Part shown: one piece after another, positions 10,971 to 18,954 of the stretch
Layout: each line of letters begins with the position of its first letter
Numbering within the stretch: the first letter of the stretch is position 1
NCBI RefSeq assembly: GCF_001884735.1
Contig: NZ_MJAP01000034.1
Coordinates: 186,001-250,000 of the forward strand
Reading direction: 5' to 3'
DNA length: 64,000 bases
Source: Natronohydrobacter thiooxidans
GTDB lineage: Bacteria > Pseudomonadota > Alphaproteobacteria > Rhodobacterales > Rhodobacteraceae
Translations under genes and position numbers: made by a program
Notes under the pieces: model-generated
Databases searched by the model: none
Seen by the model: only the letters and a program-made list of their open reading frames with translations
What the model was told of the DNA's origin: nothing

Positions 10971-13262
10971 ATGATCGCTACCCTGAAAGAAGCCCTCACC
11001 GAGCGCGGCTTCGACACGATGACCGATGTGCAAGAGGCCGTCACCGCGCCTGAACTGGCCGATGCCGACCTGCTTGTTTCTGCGCAGACCGGATCGGGCA
11101 AGACCGTGGGCTTCGGCCTTGCCATTGCGGGCACGCTGCTGGGCAGCGACGAGCGCTTCGGCCCGCCCGCCCTGCCGCTGGCGCTGGTGATCGCCCCCAC
11201 CCGCGAACTGGCCTTGCAGGTGCAGCGCGAGTTGCAATGGCTCTATGCCAAGACCGGCGCCAAGGTCGTGTCCTGCATCGGCGGCATGGATGCGCGCGAC
11301 GAGCGCCGCGCGCTGGAACGCGGCGCGCATATCGTTGTCGGCACGCCGGGGCGTCTGCGCGACCATATCATGCGCGGGGCGTTTGATATGTCCGACCTGC
11401 GCGCTGTGGTGCTGGACGAGGCCGATGAAATGCTCGATCTCGGCTTCCGCGAAGACCTCGAATACATGCTGGGCGAAGCGCCCGAGACCAAGCGCACGCT
11501 CCTTTTCTCGGCCACCGTCCCGCCCGCGATTGTCGAGATCGCCAAGACCTATCAGCGCGACGCCGTGCGCGTGACGACGATCTCGCGCGGCGTGCAGCAT
11601 AGCGACATCTCCTATCAGGTGGTCAAGGTCGCCGCCTCCGAGGCCGAACACGCCATCATCAACCTGTTGCGCTTCCACGATGCGCCTGCCTCGATCGTCT
11701 TTGCCAATACCCGCGCCACGGTCGCGCGTCTGGCGGCACGCTTTGCCAATCGCGGCCTCTCGGTCGTCAGCCTTTCGGGCGAACTCAGTCAGGATGAACG
11801 CAGCCACGCGCTGCAATCGCTGCGCGACGGGCGCGCGCGGGTCTGTGTGGCCACCGATGTCGCCGCACGCGGGATCGACCTGCCCAATCTCGATCTGGTG
11901 ATCCATGCCGATCTGCCGATGAATACCGAAGCGCTCCTGCACCGCTCTGGCCGCACCGGTCGCGCCGGGCGCAAGGGCGTCTCGGTCCTGATCGCGCCGG
12001 ATCGCGCCGCAGCCAAGGCCGAGCGCCTCTTGAAATGGGCCAAGATCAACGCCGAATGGGTGCCCCCCCCCACCGCCGAGGAAATCCTTGCCCTCGATGA
12101 ACAGCGCCTGCGCGAAGCCCCGGTCTGGCAGGGCGAGATGACCGAGGATGAGGCGCGTTTCGCCGCAGACCTGCTCACCGAGCGCAGCCCCGAAGAAATC
12201 GCCGCCGCCTGCCTGCGCCTCTACCGCGCGGGGCTCTCCGCGCCCGAAGATATCGAACTGGCCCCGAACCCCAAGGCCCGCCCCGAGCGCGCCGCTTTCG
12301 GCCCCTGGGTCTGGTTTGAACTCTCGGTGGGTCAGGACAAACGGGCCGAAGCGCGCTGGCTGCTGCCGATGCTGTGTCGTGCCGGAAATCTCGACAAATC
12401 CAGTATCGGGCGGATCAAGGTGCAGACCAGCACGACCGCTGTGGAAATCGCCGAAAGCGCCGCCCCGGCGCTCATCGCGCGTCTGGGCGACAGTGGCGTG
12501 CTGGAAGAAGATATCACCGCCCGCAAGCTCGACAGCGCCCCCGACGATACCCGCACCCCGCGCGCCGCACCCCGGCCCGAACGCCGCGAGCGCCCGCGCG
12601 ACGACCGCCCCGCACGCCCGCGCGATGATGCGGCGCCGAAGCCCCGCTGGTCCGACGCGCCCGAAGGTCCGCGCAAATCCGCGCCGCGCCGCGATGGCGA
12701 GACCCCCAAACCCCGCTGGTCTGATGCGGGTGACGCCCCGCGCAAACCCTACAAACCGCGCCCGTCCGACGCGCCCGAAGGCCCCGCCCGGACGCCGCAT
12801 CGCGCCTTTGCCGAAGATCGCGCGCCGCGCGCCCATGGCAGCGACAGCGCGGATGCCCCGCGCAAACCCCGCCACGCCAAACCCGCGCGCCCCGAGGGCG
12901 GCAAGAGCTACGGCACCCCCCGCCCACAGGGCGGCAAGCCGACATACGGCACCGACCGGCCTAAAGGCCCGCGCCCCAGTGGCCCGAAAGGCGCACGCGG
13001 CAATGACCAGACCCCGCGCAGCAATGACGCCGCGCCCGCCCGCGCCGAGGGGGCCAAATTCCGCGCCGGTGCCGCCAATGTCTCGCAGCGCATGGAACGC
13101 CCCGGCAGTGCCAAGCCGAAATCTGGGGGCAAACCCTTCGCGGGCAAGCCGGGCGGGGCAAAGCCCGGTGCAGGGAAATTCGGTGGCCCCAAACCCTCTG
13201 GCTTCAAGCCGCGCGGCCCGAAGCCCGGCGGCGGTAACACGCCCCCGCGCCGCAAACCCTGA
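10971..13262 (+). CDS. DEAD-box RNA helicase with long Arg/Pro-rich repeat tail
   Basis: 763 residues. Helicase motifs in order: Q motif region, AQTGSGKT, PTRELA, TPGRLRD, VLDEADEML, SAT, ATDVAARGID and HRSGRTGRAGR within the first ~365 residues. A DbpA-type RNA-binding domain follows (about 440-525, from GPWVWFELSVG). The last ~230 residues are a disordered, strongly basic tail with imperfect repeats of PRK, KPRWSDA, SDAPEG and GGKP. It probably remodels structured RNA, for example in ribosome assembly or at low temperature. The start at ATG 10971 has AAGGA upstream; earlier in-frame codons lack a good site. A strong terminator follows. Confidence 0.92.
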   Translation: MIATLKEALTERGFDTMTDVQEAVTAPELADADLLVSAQTGSGKTVGFGLAIAGTLLGSDERFGPPALPLALVIAPTRELALQVQRELQWLYAKTGAKVVSCIGGMDARDERRALERGAHIVVGTPGRLRDHIMRGAFDMSDLRAVVLDEADEMLDLGFREDLEYMLGEAPETKRTLLFSATVPPAIVEIAKTYQRDAVRVTTISRGVQHSDISYQVVKVAASEAEHAIINLLRFHDAPASIVFANTRATVARLAARFANRGLSVVSLSGELSQDERSHALQSLRDGRARVCVATDVAARGIDLPNLDLVIHADLPMNTEALLHRSGRTGRAGRKGVSVLIAPDRAAAKAERLLKWAKINAEWVPPPTAEEILALDEQRLREAPVWQGEMTEDEARFAADLLTERSPEEIAAACLRLYRAGLSAPEDIELAPNPKARPERAAFGPWVWFELSVGQDKRAEARWLLPMLCRAGNLDKSSIGRIKVQTSTTAVEIAESAAPALIARLGDSGVLEEDITARKLDSAPDDTRTPRAAPRPERRERPRDDRPARPRDDAAPKPRWSDAPEGPRKSAPRRDGETPKPRWSDAGDAPRKPYKPRPSDAPEGPARTPHRAFAEDRAPRAHGSDSADAPRKPRHAKPARPEGGKSYGTPRPQGGKPTYGTDRPKGPRPSGPKGARGNDQTPRSNDAAPARAEGAKFRAGAANVSQRMERPGSAKPKSGGKPFAGKPGGAKPGAGKFGGPKPSGFKPRGPKPGGGNTPPRRKP

Positions 13263-13274
13263 GCAGTCAAGACA

Positions 13275-13310
13275 AATCCCGCACCGGCCCATAGCCGATG
13301 CGGGATTTTT
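13275..13310 (+). terminator. Rho-independent terminator of the helicase gene
   Basis: AATCCCGCA (13275-13283) pairs with TGCGGGATT (13299-13307), extended inward by CGGC/GCCG, and is followed by a T-run. It lies 12 bases after the stop codon. Confidence 0.9.
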
Positions 13311-13430
13311 CATGGCGCTGGATAGCGATTGCCGCCCCGGAACCGGGCAGGGACCGCAACTGGCGCCCTTCCCGATCAGCCTGCGCCTCAGCCCGCTTTC
13401 GGGCCCCCAGACTTCAACTTACCCAACTTC

Positions 13431-13480
13431 GTCTTGCCGAAAAATACTCTCACTGAGTGGCAACGGGCCGCAAGGCCCGT
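13431..13480 (-). repeat. Copy 1 of the intergenic hairpin-plus-tail element
   Basis: Read on the minus strand: ACGGGCC, tetraloop, GGCCCGT (13463-13480), then about 13 bases and the tail GAGTATTTTTCGGCAAGAC (13431-13449). The tail is a one-base-insertion variant of the one at 14685, 47189, 50512 and 53394. It lies downstream of the minus-strand lipoprotein gene. The remaining sequence between the helicase terminator and this element shows no convincing gene. Confidence 0.7.
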
Positions 13481-13569
13481 CCCCCGTCAACAGCGCCTGC
13501 GGCGCAGCCTGCCCAGGCTGGTTGAGGTGCACTCTGAGCGGCAGAAGTCCCGCGCCTGTCGCATCAGCC

Positions 13570-14037
13570 TCAGCGTGACACTGTGCGCGCATTCTGCGCG
13601 CCGCGCACGATGATGCGGCTTACTCCCTGCAGGCGGGCCGTGGAAATCTTGACCCCCGCCGTCACCGTGCGCGAGGCTTCGGTCGACACGGCAGTCGGCC
13701 CACGCGGCGCGGCCAGAACGAATTCATAGATCAAGGCGCCGTCCAGCGGGCGCTCGTCATTGACCGGGCGCAGTTCCGCATCCCACCAGCCCTGCGTCTG
13801 CGTCACACCGCTTGCGCGCAGCAGTGCGCCCCCGGTGGTTGGAATGACTTCCATCTCGGTCACGACAGGCACCAGCGCGCGCCGGTCAACGGTCGTGTCC
13901 CAGCCTGCGCGCGGGGCCAGCGTCTCGGTGCTCTCGCGGCCGAACCAGTTCATCGGATTCAGGCGCGACTCGCGCATCGTCCCGCAGGCCCCAAGGGCAA
14001 GCACCATGGCCAGCGCGGCGAGAAGGGGCTTTGTCAT
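13570..14037 (-). CDS. Small lipoprotein, function unknown
   Basis: 155 residues. The start MTKPLLAALAMVLALGACG is a lipoprotein signal with lipobox LGAC, so the mature protein is lipid-anchored. GGAAGGA lies before the ATG at 14037; a longer open frame upstream (to 14118) lacks a comparable site. The mature part contains RESRLNPMNWFGRE and ends in an IIVRGAQNARTVSR strand pattern. I recognise it only as a type of hypothetical lipoprotein seen in this family. It is divergent from sufE. Confidence 0.8.
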   Translation of the reverse strand: MTKPLLAALAMVLALGACGTMRESRLNPMNWFGRESTETLAPRAGWDTTVDRRALVPVVTEMEVIPTTGGALLRASGVTQTQGWWDAELRPVNDERPLDGALIYEFVLAAPRGPTAVSTEASRTVTAGVKISTARLQGVSRIIVRGAQNARTVSR

Positions 14038-14223
14038 GGAGAGTCCTTCCGATGGATCATGGAAAACGGTTTGGACTTTGGGTAGCGCAATAACGCCGCT
14101 TTGAAAAGTGCCTCGCAACAGCGCAAGGGCTTTTGCGGCGCAATCATGGGCGGGGCGCAGGGCTCTGGACCTTTGGGCCGCCAGAGCTTAGCTATCGGGC
14201 GAAAGTGAAGGAAGACCGCACCG

Positions 14224-14643
14224 ATGGCCACAGCCCGTTTCGAGGAAATCGCCGAAACCTTCGAGTTTCTGGACGACTGGGAAGACCGCTACCGCCATGT
14301 CATCGAGCTTGGCCGCGCCATGCCACCGATGGACGCGGCGCTGAAATCGCCCGCCACCAAGGTCGAGGGCTGTGCCAGTCAGGTCTGGATCCATCCGGTG
14401 GTCGAGGGGGAAGGGCCCGAGGCGCGGTTCGATTTCGCAGGCGACAGCGACGCGATGATCGTGCGCGGGCTGATCGCGGTGCTGCATGCGCTCTATTCCG
14501 GCCTCAAGCTGCGCGAGGCCGCACAGGTCGATGCGATCGCTGAGCTGGCACGGCTGGGGCTGGATGAGCATCTCTCCTCGCAGCGCTCGAACGGGTTGCG
14601 CGCCATGGTGGGCCGGATCCGGGCGCTGACCTCGGGCGCCTGA
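14224..14643 (+). CDS. sufE: SufE-family cysteine desulfurase activator
   Basis: 139 residues, typical of SufE. The conserved pocket around the sulfur-accepting cysteine is KVEGCASQVWI (Cys about residue 50), and the C-terminal helix includes LDEHLSSQRSNGLRAM. SufE takes persulfide sulfur from SufS and passes it to the SufBCD scaffold for Fe-S assembly. Here it stands apart from other suf genes. The upstream gap holds an inverted repeat GCTCTGG/CCAGAGC and a GGAAG ribosome site. Confidence 0.93.
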   Translation: MATARFEEIAETFEFLDDWEDRYRHVIELGRAMPPMDAALKSPATKVEGCASQVWIHPVVEGEGPEARFDFAGDSDAMIVRGLIAVLHALYSGLKLREAAQVDAIAELARLGLDEHLSSQRSNGLRAMVGRIRALTSGA

Positions 14644-14684
14644 GGCGTCAGCGCGGACGGCGCGCCGGATCGTGCCGTTGCAGT

Positions 14685-14707
14685 GAGTATTTTTGGCAAG
14701 AAAATGA
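14685..14707 (+). repeat. Copy 2 of the intergenic tail element
   Basis: GTATTTTTGGCAAGAAAATG sits at 14687-14706, preceded by GA. A weak inverted repeat ACGGC/GCCGT precedes it. It follows the sufE stop codon in the direction of transcription. Confidence 0.75.
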
Positions 14708-14773
14708 GCCAAGGCTTGCGCATTTGCAGGCTTTGCGTCTATGCCGTGCCGACAGGTTTTCAGGGGAGTGAGC

Positions 14774-15703
14774 ATGAGCCGCGCATTTGTTTTTCCGGGT
14801 CAGGGGGCGCAGACGATTGGCATGGGCAAGGCTCTGGCCGAAGCCTATCCTGCGGCCAGAGCCGTCTTTGACGAGGTGGATGCAGCACTTGGCGAGAAGC
14901 TCTCAAGCCTGATCTGGGACGGCGACATTGCGGACCTGACGCTCACCGCCAATGCCCAGCCTGCATTGATGGCGACCTCGCTTGCCGCCCTGCGCGCGCT
15001 GGAGGCCGAAGGCGTGGCCGTGACGGATGCGGCCTTTGTGGCGGGCCATTCGCTGGGCGAATATTCGGCGCTGGCGGCAGCGGGCGCGCTGGAGATCGGC
15101 GATGCCGCGCGGCTGCTGCGCATCCGGGGCCGCGCCATGCAAGAGGCGGTGCCAGTGGGCCTGGGCGCGATGGCAGCCCTGCTGGGGCTCGATTTCGCCA
15201 CCGCGAGCGAGGTTGCGGACGAGGCCGCGCAGGGCGAGATCTGTCAGGCCGCCAATGACAATGACCCGGCGCAGGTCGTGGTCTCGGGCCATAAAGGCGC
15301 GGTCGAGCGCGCGGTCGAGATTGCGAAAGCGCGCGGCGCCAAACGCGCGCTGATGCTGCCGGTCTCCGCGCCCTTCCATTGCGCCCTGATGCAGCCCGCC
15401 GCCGAGGCGATGCAGGCGGCGCTTGCGGATGTGACCCTGCGCGCGCCCCTCGTGCCGCTGGTCGCCAATGTCCGGGCCGAGGCCGTGTCCGACCCCGACA
15501 TGATCCGCGCGCTGCTGGTCGAGCAGGTCACAGGTTCGGTGCGCTGGCGCGAGTCGGTGGCTTGGATGGCCGGGCAGGGCGTGAGCGAATTCTGGGAAAT
15601 CGGCGCGGGCAAGGCGCTGTCGGGCATGATCAAGCGCATCGCGCGCGAGAGCGCGACACGCAATTTCGGCACACCCGAGGATGTGGCGGCGGTAAACGCC
15701 TGA
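14774..15703 (+). CDS. fabD: Malonyl-CoA:ACP transacylase
   Basis: 309 residues. It begins MSRAFVFPGQGAQTIGMG and has the nucleophile elbow GHSLGEYSAL (Ser about residue 92) and the catalytic His region SAPFHCALM. FabD loads malonate onto acyl carrier protein for fatty-acid synthesis. The ATG at 14774, with GGGGAGTGAGC upstream, fits the family N-terminus; the open frame continues to 14741. No other fab gene adjoins it here. Confidence 0.96.
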   Translation: MSRAFVFPGQGAQTIGMGKALAEAYPAARAVFDEVDAALGEKLSSLIWDGDIADLTLTANAQPALMATSLAALRALEAEGVAVTDAAFVAGHSLGEYSALAAAGALEIGDAARLLRIRGRAMQEAVPVGLGAMAALLGLDFATASEVADEAAQGEICQAANDNDPAQVVVSGHKGAVERAVEIAKARGAKRALMLPVSAPFHCALMQPAAEAMQAALADVTLRAPLVPLVANVRAEAVSDPDMIRALLVEQVTGSVRWRESVAWMAGQGVSEFWEIGAGKALSGMIKRIARESATRNFGTPEDVAAVNA

Positions 15704-15709
15704 TCCCTC

Positions 15710-16270
15710 TCAGGGGATGATGCGGGCGTATTTCACGCCAGCGAGCGAGGCGCCCGCCATGATCCCCGACTGGCCGAACACCACTGCGATAACGGGTGAG
15801 AATTGCGTCGTCGTCTCGGTCCCCATCGAGCCGCCCTGCGTGGGCGTCGCATAGCGCAGATCGGCGCTCGCGGCCCAGCCCGGCGAATAGCGGAAATCCG
15901 ACAGCGCCTGTTCGGTCATGAAAAACAATGCATGGGCATATTGCTGCGCCCCGGCCTGCAGCCCGAAACTGGCGCGGGTGGCGGAATAGTAATCCACCGT
16001 GGCGTCATTGATGCGCAGCGCGCCGCGCCCATAGGCCCCGCCAATGAACAACCCGCCCTCGGTCACGACCGGAATATAGAGGATGCCGCGGGCATTCTGG
16101 AACAGCTCGTTCAGCCCCGGATAATTCGAGCGCAGATAGTCGCGTGCCGCATCGACACGGGCATCCAGATCCGCCGCGCCCTGGCTGCCGATCGGATTGG
16201 AACAGGCCGCAAGCGCCGCAATCGCGGCCAGCCCGGATGTTGCGAATACCCGCCGGTTCATCTGTGTCAT
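15710..16270 (-). CDS. SYLF/YSC84-domain lipoprotein
   Basis: 186 residues. The N-terminus MTQMNRRVFATSGLAAIAA ends in a lipobox (LAAC) within the first 25 residues, so it is probably a lipoprotein, possibly exported by Tat because of the RR before the hydrophobic stretch. The body shows the SYLF pattern: ARGILYIPVVTEGGLFIGG, GRGALR and the C-terminal QSGIMAGASLAGVKYARI. The bacterial role of the domain is poorly defined; lipid binding at the envelope is a reasonable guess. AGAGG precedes the ATG at 16270. Convergent with fabD, 6 bases apart. Confidence 0.82.
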   Translation of the reverse strand: MTQMNRRVFATSGLAAIAALAACSNPIGSQGAADLDARVDAARDYLRSNYPGLNELFQNARGILYIPVVTEGGLFIGGAYGRGALRINDATVDYYSATRASFGLQAGAQQYAHALFFMTEQALSDFRYSPGWAASADLRYATPTQGGSMGTETTTQFSPVIAVVFGQSGIMAGASLAGVKYARIIP

Positions 16271-16392
16271 GTCTCTGCCTCTGCTCATGGTGCCTGACGC
16301 ACTCTCGGTATTGTCAAGTGATAGCCTGAAAACAGAGGCTTGTCACCCGCAACAGGCCCTGCATGGGCCGAATCGGCAAGGCTTCGCCGCGA

Positions 16393-17385
16393 TCAGCCGC
16401 GCAGGGCGCGCGCCACGCGCGGCGCGAAATAGCTCAGCACCCCGTCACAACCCGCGCGTTTGAACCCCATCAGGCTCTCAAGCATCACCTTCTCGCCATC
16501 AAGCCAGCCATTCTGCGCCGCCGCCATCAGCATCGCATATTCCCCCGAGACCTGATAGGCGAAGGTCGGGCGCTGGAAGCGATCCTTGGCCGCGCGGCAG
16601 ATATCAAGATAGGGCATTCCGGGCTTGACCATGATCATATCCGCCCCCTCGGCCAGATCGCGCGCGATGCAGGCAAGCGCTTCCTGCGCGTTGGCCGGGT
16701 TGATCTGATAGGTCGCCTTGTCGCCCACCAGACGGCCAGAGGCGCCCACCGCATCGCGGAAGGGGCCGTAAAAGCCGGAGGCGAATTTCGCCGCATAGGA
16801 CAGGATCGCGACTTGGCTGTGACCCTCGGCCTCCAGCGCCATGCGCAGCGCCCCGATCCGGCCATCCATCATGTCGGACGGCCCAAGGATATCCGCCCCC
16901 GCCTCGGCCTGCGCCAGCCCCATCCTCACCAGCGCGGCGACGGTTTCGTCATTGACGATTTCGCCATTGACCACCAACCCGTCATGCCCGTTGGCATTGT
17001 AAGGGTCGAGCGCGATATCGGTCATCACCATCAGATCGGGCAATTCGCGCTTCAGAAGCCGGATCGCGCGATTGGTCAGGTTCTCGGGATTCCAGGCCTC
17101 GGCACAATCCTCGGTGCGCAGGCTCTGATCGGTATAGGGAAAGAGGCAGATCGCGGGAATGCCGAGATCATGGGCCTCTTCGGCGGCCTGCAGCATCCGG
17201 TCAAGCGACAGCCGGGCAACACCGGGCAGCGAGGGGATCGGCTCTTCCACCCCCGCGCCATCGCGGATGAAGACCGGCCAGATCAGGTCGCGGGCGCTCA
17301 GGCCCTGTTCCTGCACCATCTCGCGCAGGGCGCGGGTGCGGCGCAGACGGCGCATGCGGGCAGCAGGAAAGGGGGCAGGGGTCAT
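16393..17385 (-). CDS. hemB: Porphobilinogen synthase (delta-aminolevulinic acid dehydratase)
   Basis: 330 residues. The two Schiff-base lysines are in ILSYAAKFASGFYGPF and MIMVKPGMPYLD. The position of the usual zinc cysteines reads TDIALDPYNANGHDG, with no Cys, so this is the zinc-site-lacking, Mg-type HemB known from Rhodobacter relatives. It condenses two aminolevulinate molecules in tetrapyrrole synthesis, for haem, cobalamin and possibly bacteriochlorophyll. GAGAGG lies nine bases before the start. Divergent from the RAYT region. Confidence 0.96.
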   Translation of the reverse strand: MTPAPFPAARMRRLRRTRALREMVQEQGLSARDLIWPVFIRDGAGVEEPIPSLPGVARLSLDRMLQAAEEAHDLGIPAICLFPYTDQSLRTEDCAEAWNPENLTNRAIRLLKRELPDLMVMTDIALDPYNANGHDGLVVNGEIVNDETVAALVRMGLAQAEAGADILGPSDMMDGRIGALRMALEAEGHSQVAILSYAAKFASGFYGPFRDAVGASGRLVGDKATYQINPANAQEALACIARDLAEGADMIMVKPGMPYLDICRAAKDRFQRPTFAYQVSGEYAMLMAAAQNGWLDGEKVMLESLMGFKRAGCDGVLSYFAPRVARALRG

Positions 17386-17461
17386 GGGTCCGGGCCTCTC
17401 AAACAGATGTCAGGGACTTGGTGCCATGCGATGGAGCGGAAGGGAAGCCCTCTCGGCTGGG

Positions 17462-17490
17462 GTAGGGTGCGTGGTCACCACGCACCCTAC
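17462..17490. repeat. REP palindrome upstream of the RAYT gene
   Basis: A 29-base perfect palindrome: outer arm GTAGGGTGCGTG and its complement, centre GTCAC. It shares its outer arms with the copy at 17997. Palindromes of this kind flanking a Y1-type REP transposase gene are the hallmark of RAYT/REP systems. Confidence 0.85.
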
Positions 17491-17533
17491 GGCGCTTCAC
17501 CCGATCTTAAGTATTATGCGCGAGGCTTGGCCC

Positions 17534-18118
17534 ATGTCCCAGTATCGCCGCCCCCGCATCCCCGGTGCCACCATCTTCTTCGAGGTCGTTCTTGCCGAAC
17601 GCCCGAGCGATCTGCTCATCCGCCATATCGGGCTCTTGCGCGACGCCCTGCGCCAGACCCGCGCGGATCACCCGTTCGATATTCTGGCATGGGTGGTCCT
17701 GCCCGACCGGATGCTCTGCATCTGGACCCTGCCGGAGGAGGATAGCGACTATTCCACGCGCTGGCGGCTGATCAAGGCACGGTTCTCGCGCGCCCTGCCG
17801 CCGGGCCGGCGGCGGGTCTCGCATATGCGCCGTGGCGAAAGGGGGATCTGGCAGCGGCGTTTCTGGGAACACCATATCCGCGGCCATGCCGATCTGCAGG
17901 CGCATCTGAGCCTCTGCCGCGACAGTCCGGTCCTTGCGGGTCTCGTGTCCGATCCGCTGGCCTGGCCCTATTCCTCCTTCACGCGCGCGGCGGCAGGTAG
18001 GGTGCGTGCTGAGCACGCACCCTACGGCAGGATCTGCAACCAGACCCAGCCTGTCACCATCACCCCCAGCGTGCCGATCAGCACCGCAGAGGCCGCCACC
18101 CGTTTCGCCCGCCCATAG
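17534..18118 (+). CDS. REP-associated tyrosine transposase-like protein (RAYT), catalytic residues lost
   Basis: The open frame from ATG 17534 gives 194 residues. It clearly matches the RAYT (IS200-like, Y1) family: start MSQYRRPRIPGATIFFEV, then FDILAWVVLP, IWTLPE, RWRLIKARFSRALP, RGERGIWQRRFWEHHIRG and DPLAWPYSSF. Where the family has the HUH pair in LPDHxHxxW, this protein reads LPDRMLCIW, and where the family has the catalytic Tyr before NPVKHG it reads SLCRDSPVLAG. The metal-binding histidines and tyrosine therefore appear replaced, by comparison with remembered consensus. The last ~40 codons run through the second palindrome and antisense to the AEC gene. Either a decayed or a repurposed RAYT. 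Confidence 0.75.
   Translation: MSQYRRPRIPGATIFFEVVLAERPSDLLIRHIGLLRDALRQTRADHPFDILAWVVLPDRMLCIWTLPEEDSDYSTRWRLIKARFSRALPPGRRRVSHMRRGERGIWQRRFWEHHIRGHADLQAHLSLCRDSPVLAGLVSDPLAWPYSSFTRAAAGRVRAEHAPYGRICNQTQPVTITPSVPISTAEAATRFARP
17997..18025. repeat. REP palindrome at the 3' side of the RAYT gene
   Basis: A 29-base perfect palindrome with the same outer arms (GTAGGGTGCGTG) as 17462-17490 but centre CTGAG. It lies inside the RAYT reading frame (coding GRVRAEHAPYG) and its arm contains the TAG stop of the minus-strand AEC gene. Confidence 0.85.
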
Positions 18119-18951
18119 AGATTGGCAAAGACATAGGCATTCACCCCCGGCGCCATCGCCGCTGTCACCACCGCCGAGCGCAGCGCTTCGGTCCCCAGCC
18201 CGAAGGCGCGTGCCAGCCCGTAGGTGATCAGCGGATGCACCACCAGCGACAGCGCCACCACATAGCCGATGGTGCGCAGATCGCCCTCGGGCCGGTAGCG
18301 GTAGAGCACGCCCCCCAGCCCGAACAGTGCCACCGGCAATGCCGCGCGCACCATCATGTCCAGCGCCTGATCGGCGACCCCCGGCATGGGAAAACCCGTC
18401 AGATTCACGACGAAACCCAGGCCGATGGCAATCACCAGCGCATTGCGGAACATCGCCGAGAACACCTGCCGCGCCGTGTCGCGCAGCCGCCCCCCGCGAT
18501 TGCGGATCAGCTCCATCGAGGTGATCCCCACCGCATAGCACAAGGGCGAATGGATCGCGATGATCGCATAATTGGCCGCCAGCGCATCTGACCCATAGGC
18601 GCGTTCCGTGATCGGCAGACCCAGCAGCACCGAGTTGGAAAACAGCGCCACGAAACCGATGGCCACGCAATCCTCCCAATCCCGCCTGAACAGAACCCGC
18701 GCGCCGAAAAATCCCAACCCGAACCCCGCAAGCGCGCCGGTATAGAAGGCCACCAGCAGCCGCCAGTCGAAATCCTGCGCCAGATCCAGCCGGGCGATGG
18801 CCACGAAAAGCAGGCAGGGCACAGCGAAATTCTGCGCGAATTGCACCACCCCATCGACATGCTCATCCGTGATCAGCCTGCGCCAGCGCGCAACATAGCC
18901 AAAGCCGATGACCAGAAAGACCGGAAGGATGACATCCGCCAGCGCCTGCAT
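18022..18951 (-). CDS. AEC-family (auxin efflux carrier type) transporter
   Basis: 309 residues with about ten hydrophobic helices. Family features: start LPVFLVIGFGYVARW, QNFAVPCLLF near residue 41, LFSNSVLLGLPIT near 102, and a C-terminal half with APGVNAYVFANLYG. Bacterial AEC proteins export or take up organic acids; the substrate here is unknown. The stop codon TAG lies within the arm of the REP palindrome. It is downstream of the MBL-hydrolase gene (3 bases apart) and probably the last gene of the dacA-tmk-holB-tatD run. Confidence 0.87.
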   Translation of the reverse strand: MQALADVILPVFLVIGFGYVARWRRLITDEHVDGVVQFAQNFAVPCLLFVAIARLDLAQDFDWRLLVAFYTGALAGFGLGFFGARVLFRRDWEDCVAIGFVALFSNSVLLGLPITERAYGSDALAANYAIIAIHSPLCYAVGITSMELIRNRGGRLRDTARQVFSAMFRNALVIAIGLGFVVNLTGFPMPGVADQALDMMVRAALPVALFGLGGVLYRYRPEGDLRTIGYVVALSLVVHPLITYGLARAFGLGTEALRSAVVTAAMAPGVNAYVFANLYGRAKRVAASAVLIGTLGVMVTGWVWLQILP

Positions 18952-18954
18952 CGT

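Noticed and set aside
8151..13313. Very long minus-strand open frame (1720 codons) opposite suyB, the exporter and the helicase gene
   Set aside because: It lies antisense to five convincing genes, has biased Gly/Arg/Ala composition expected from reading GC-rich codons backwards, and shows no domain.
13329..13613. Plus-strand frame in the gap after the helicase gene
   Set aside because: It covers a terminator region and the tail element, lacks a ribosome site, and its protein has no recognisable pattern.
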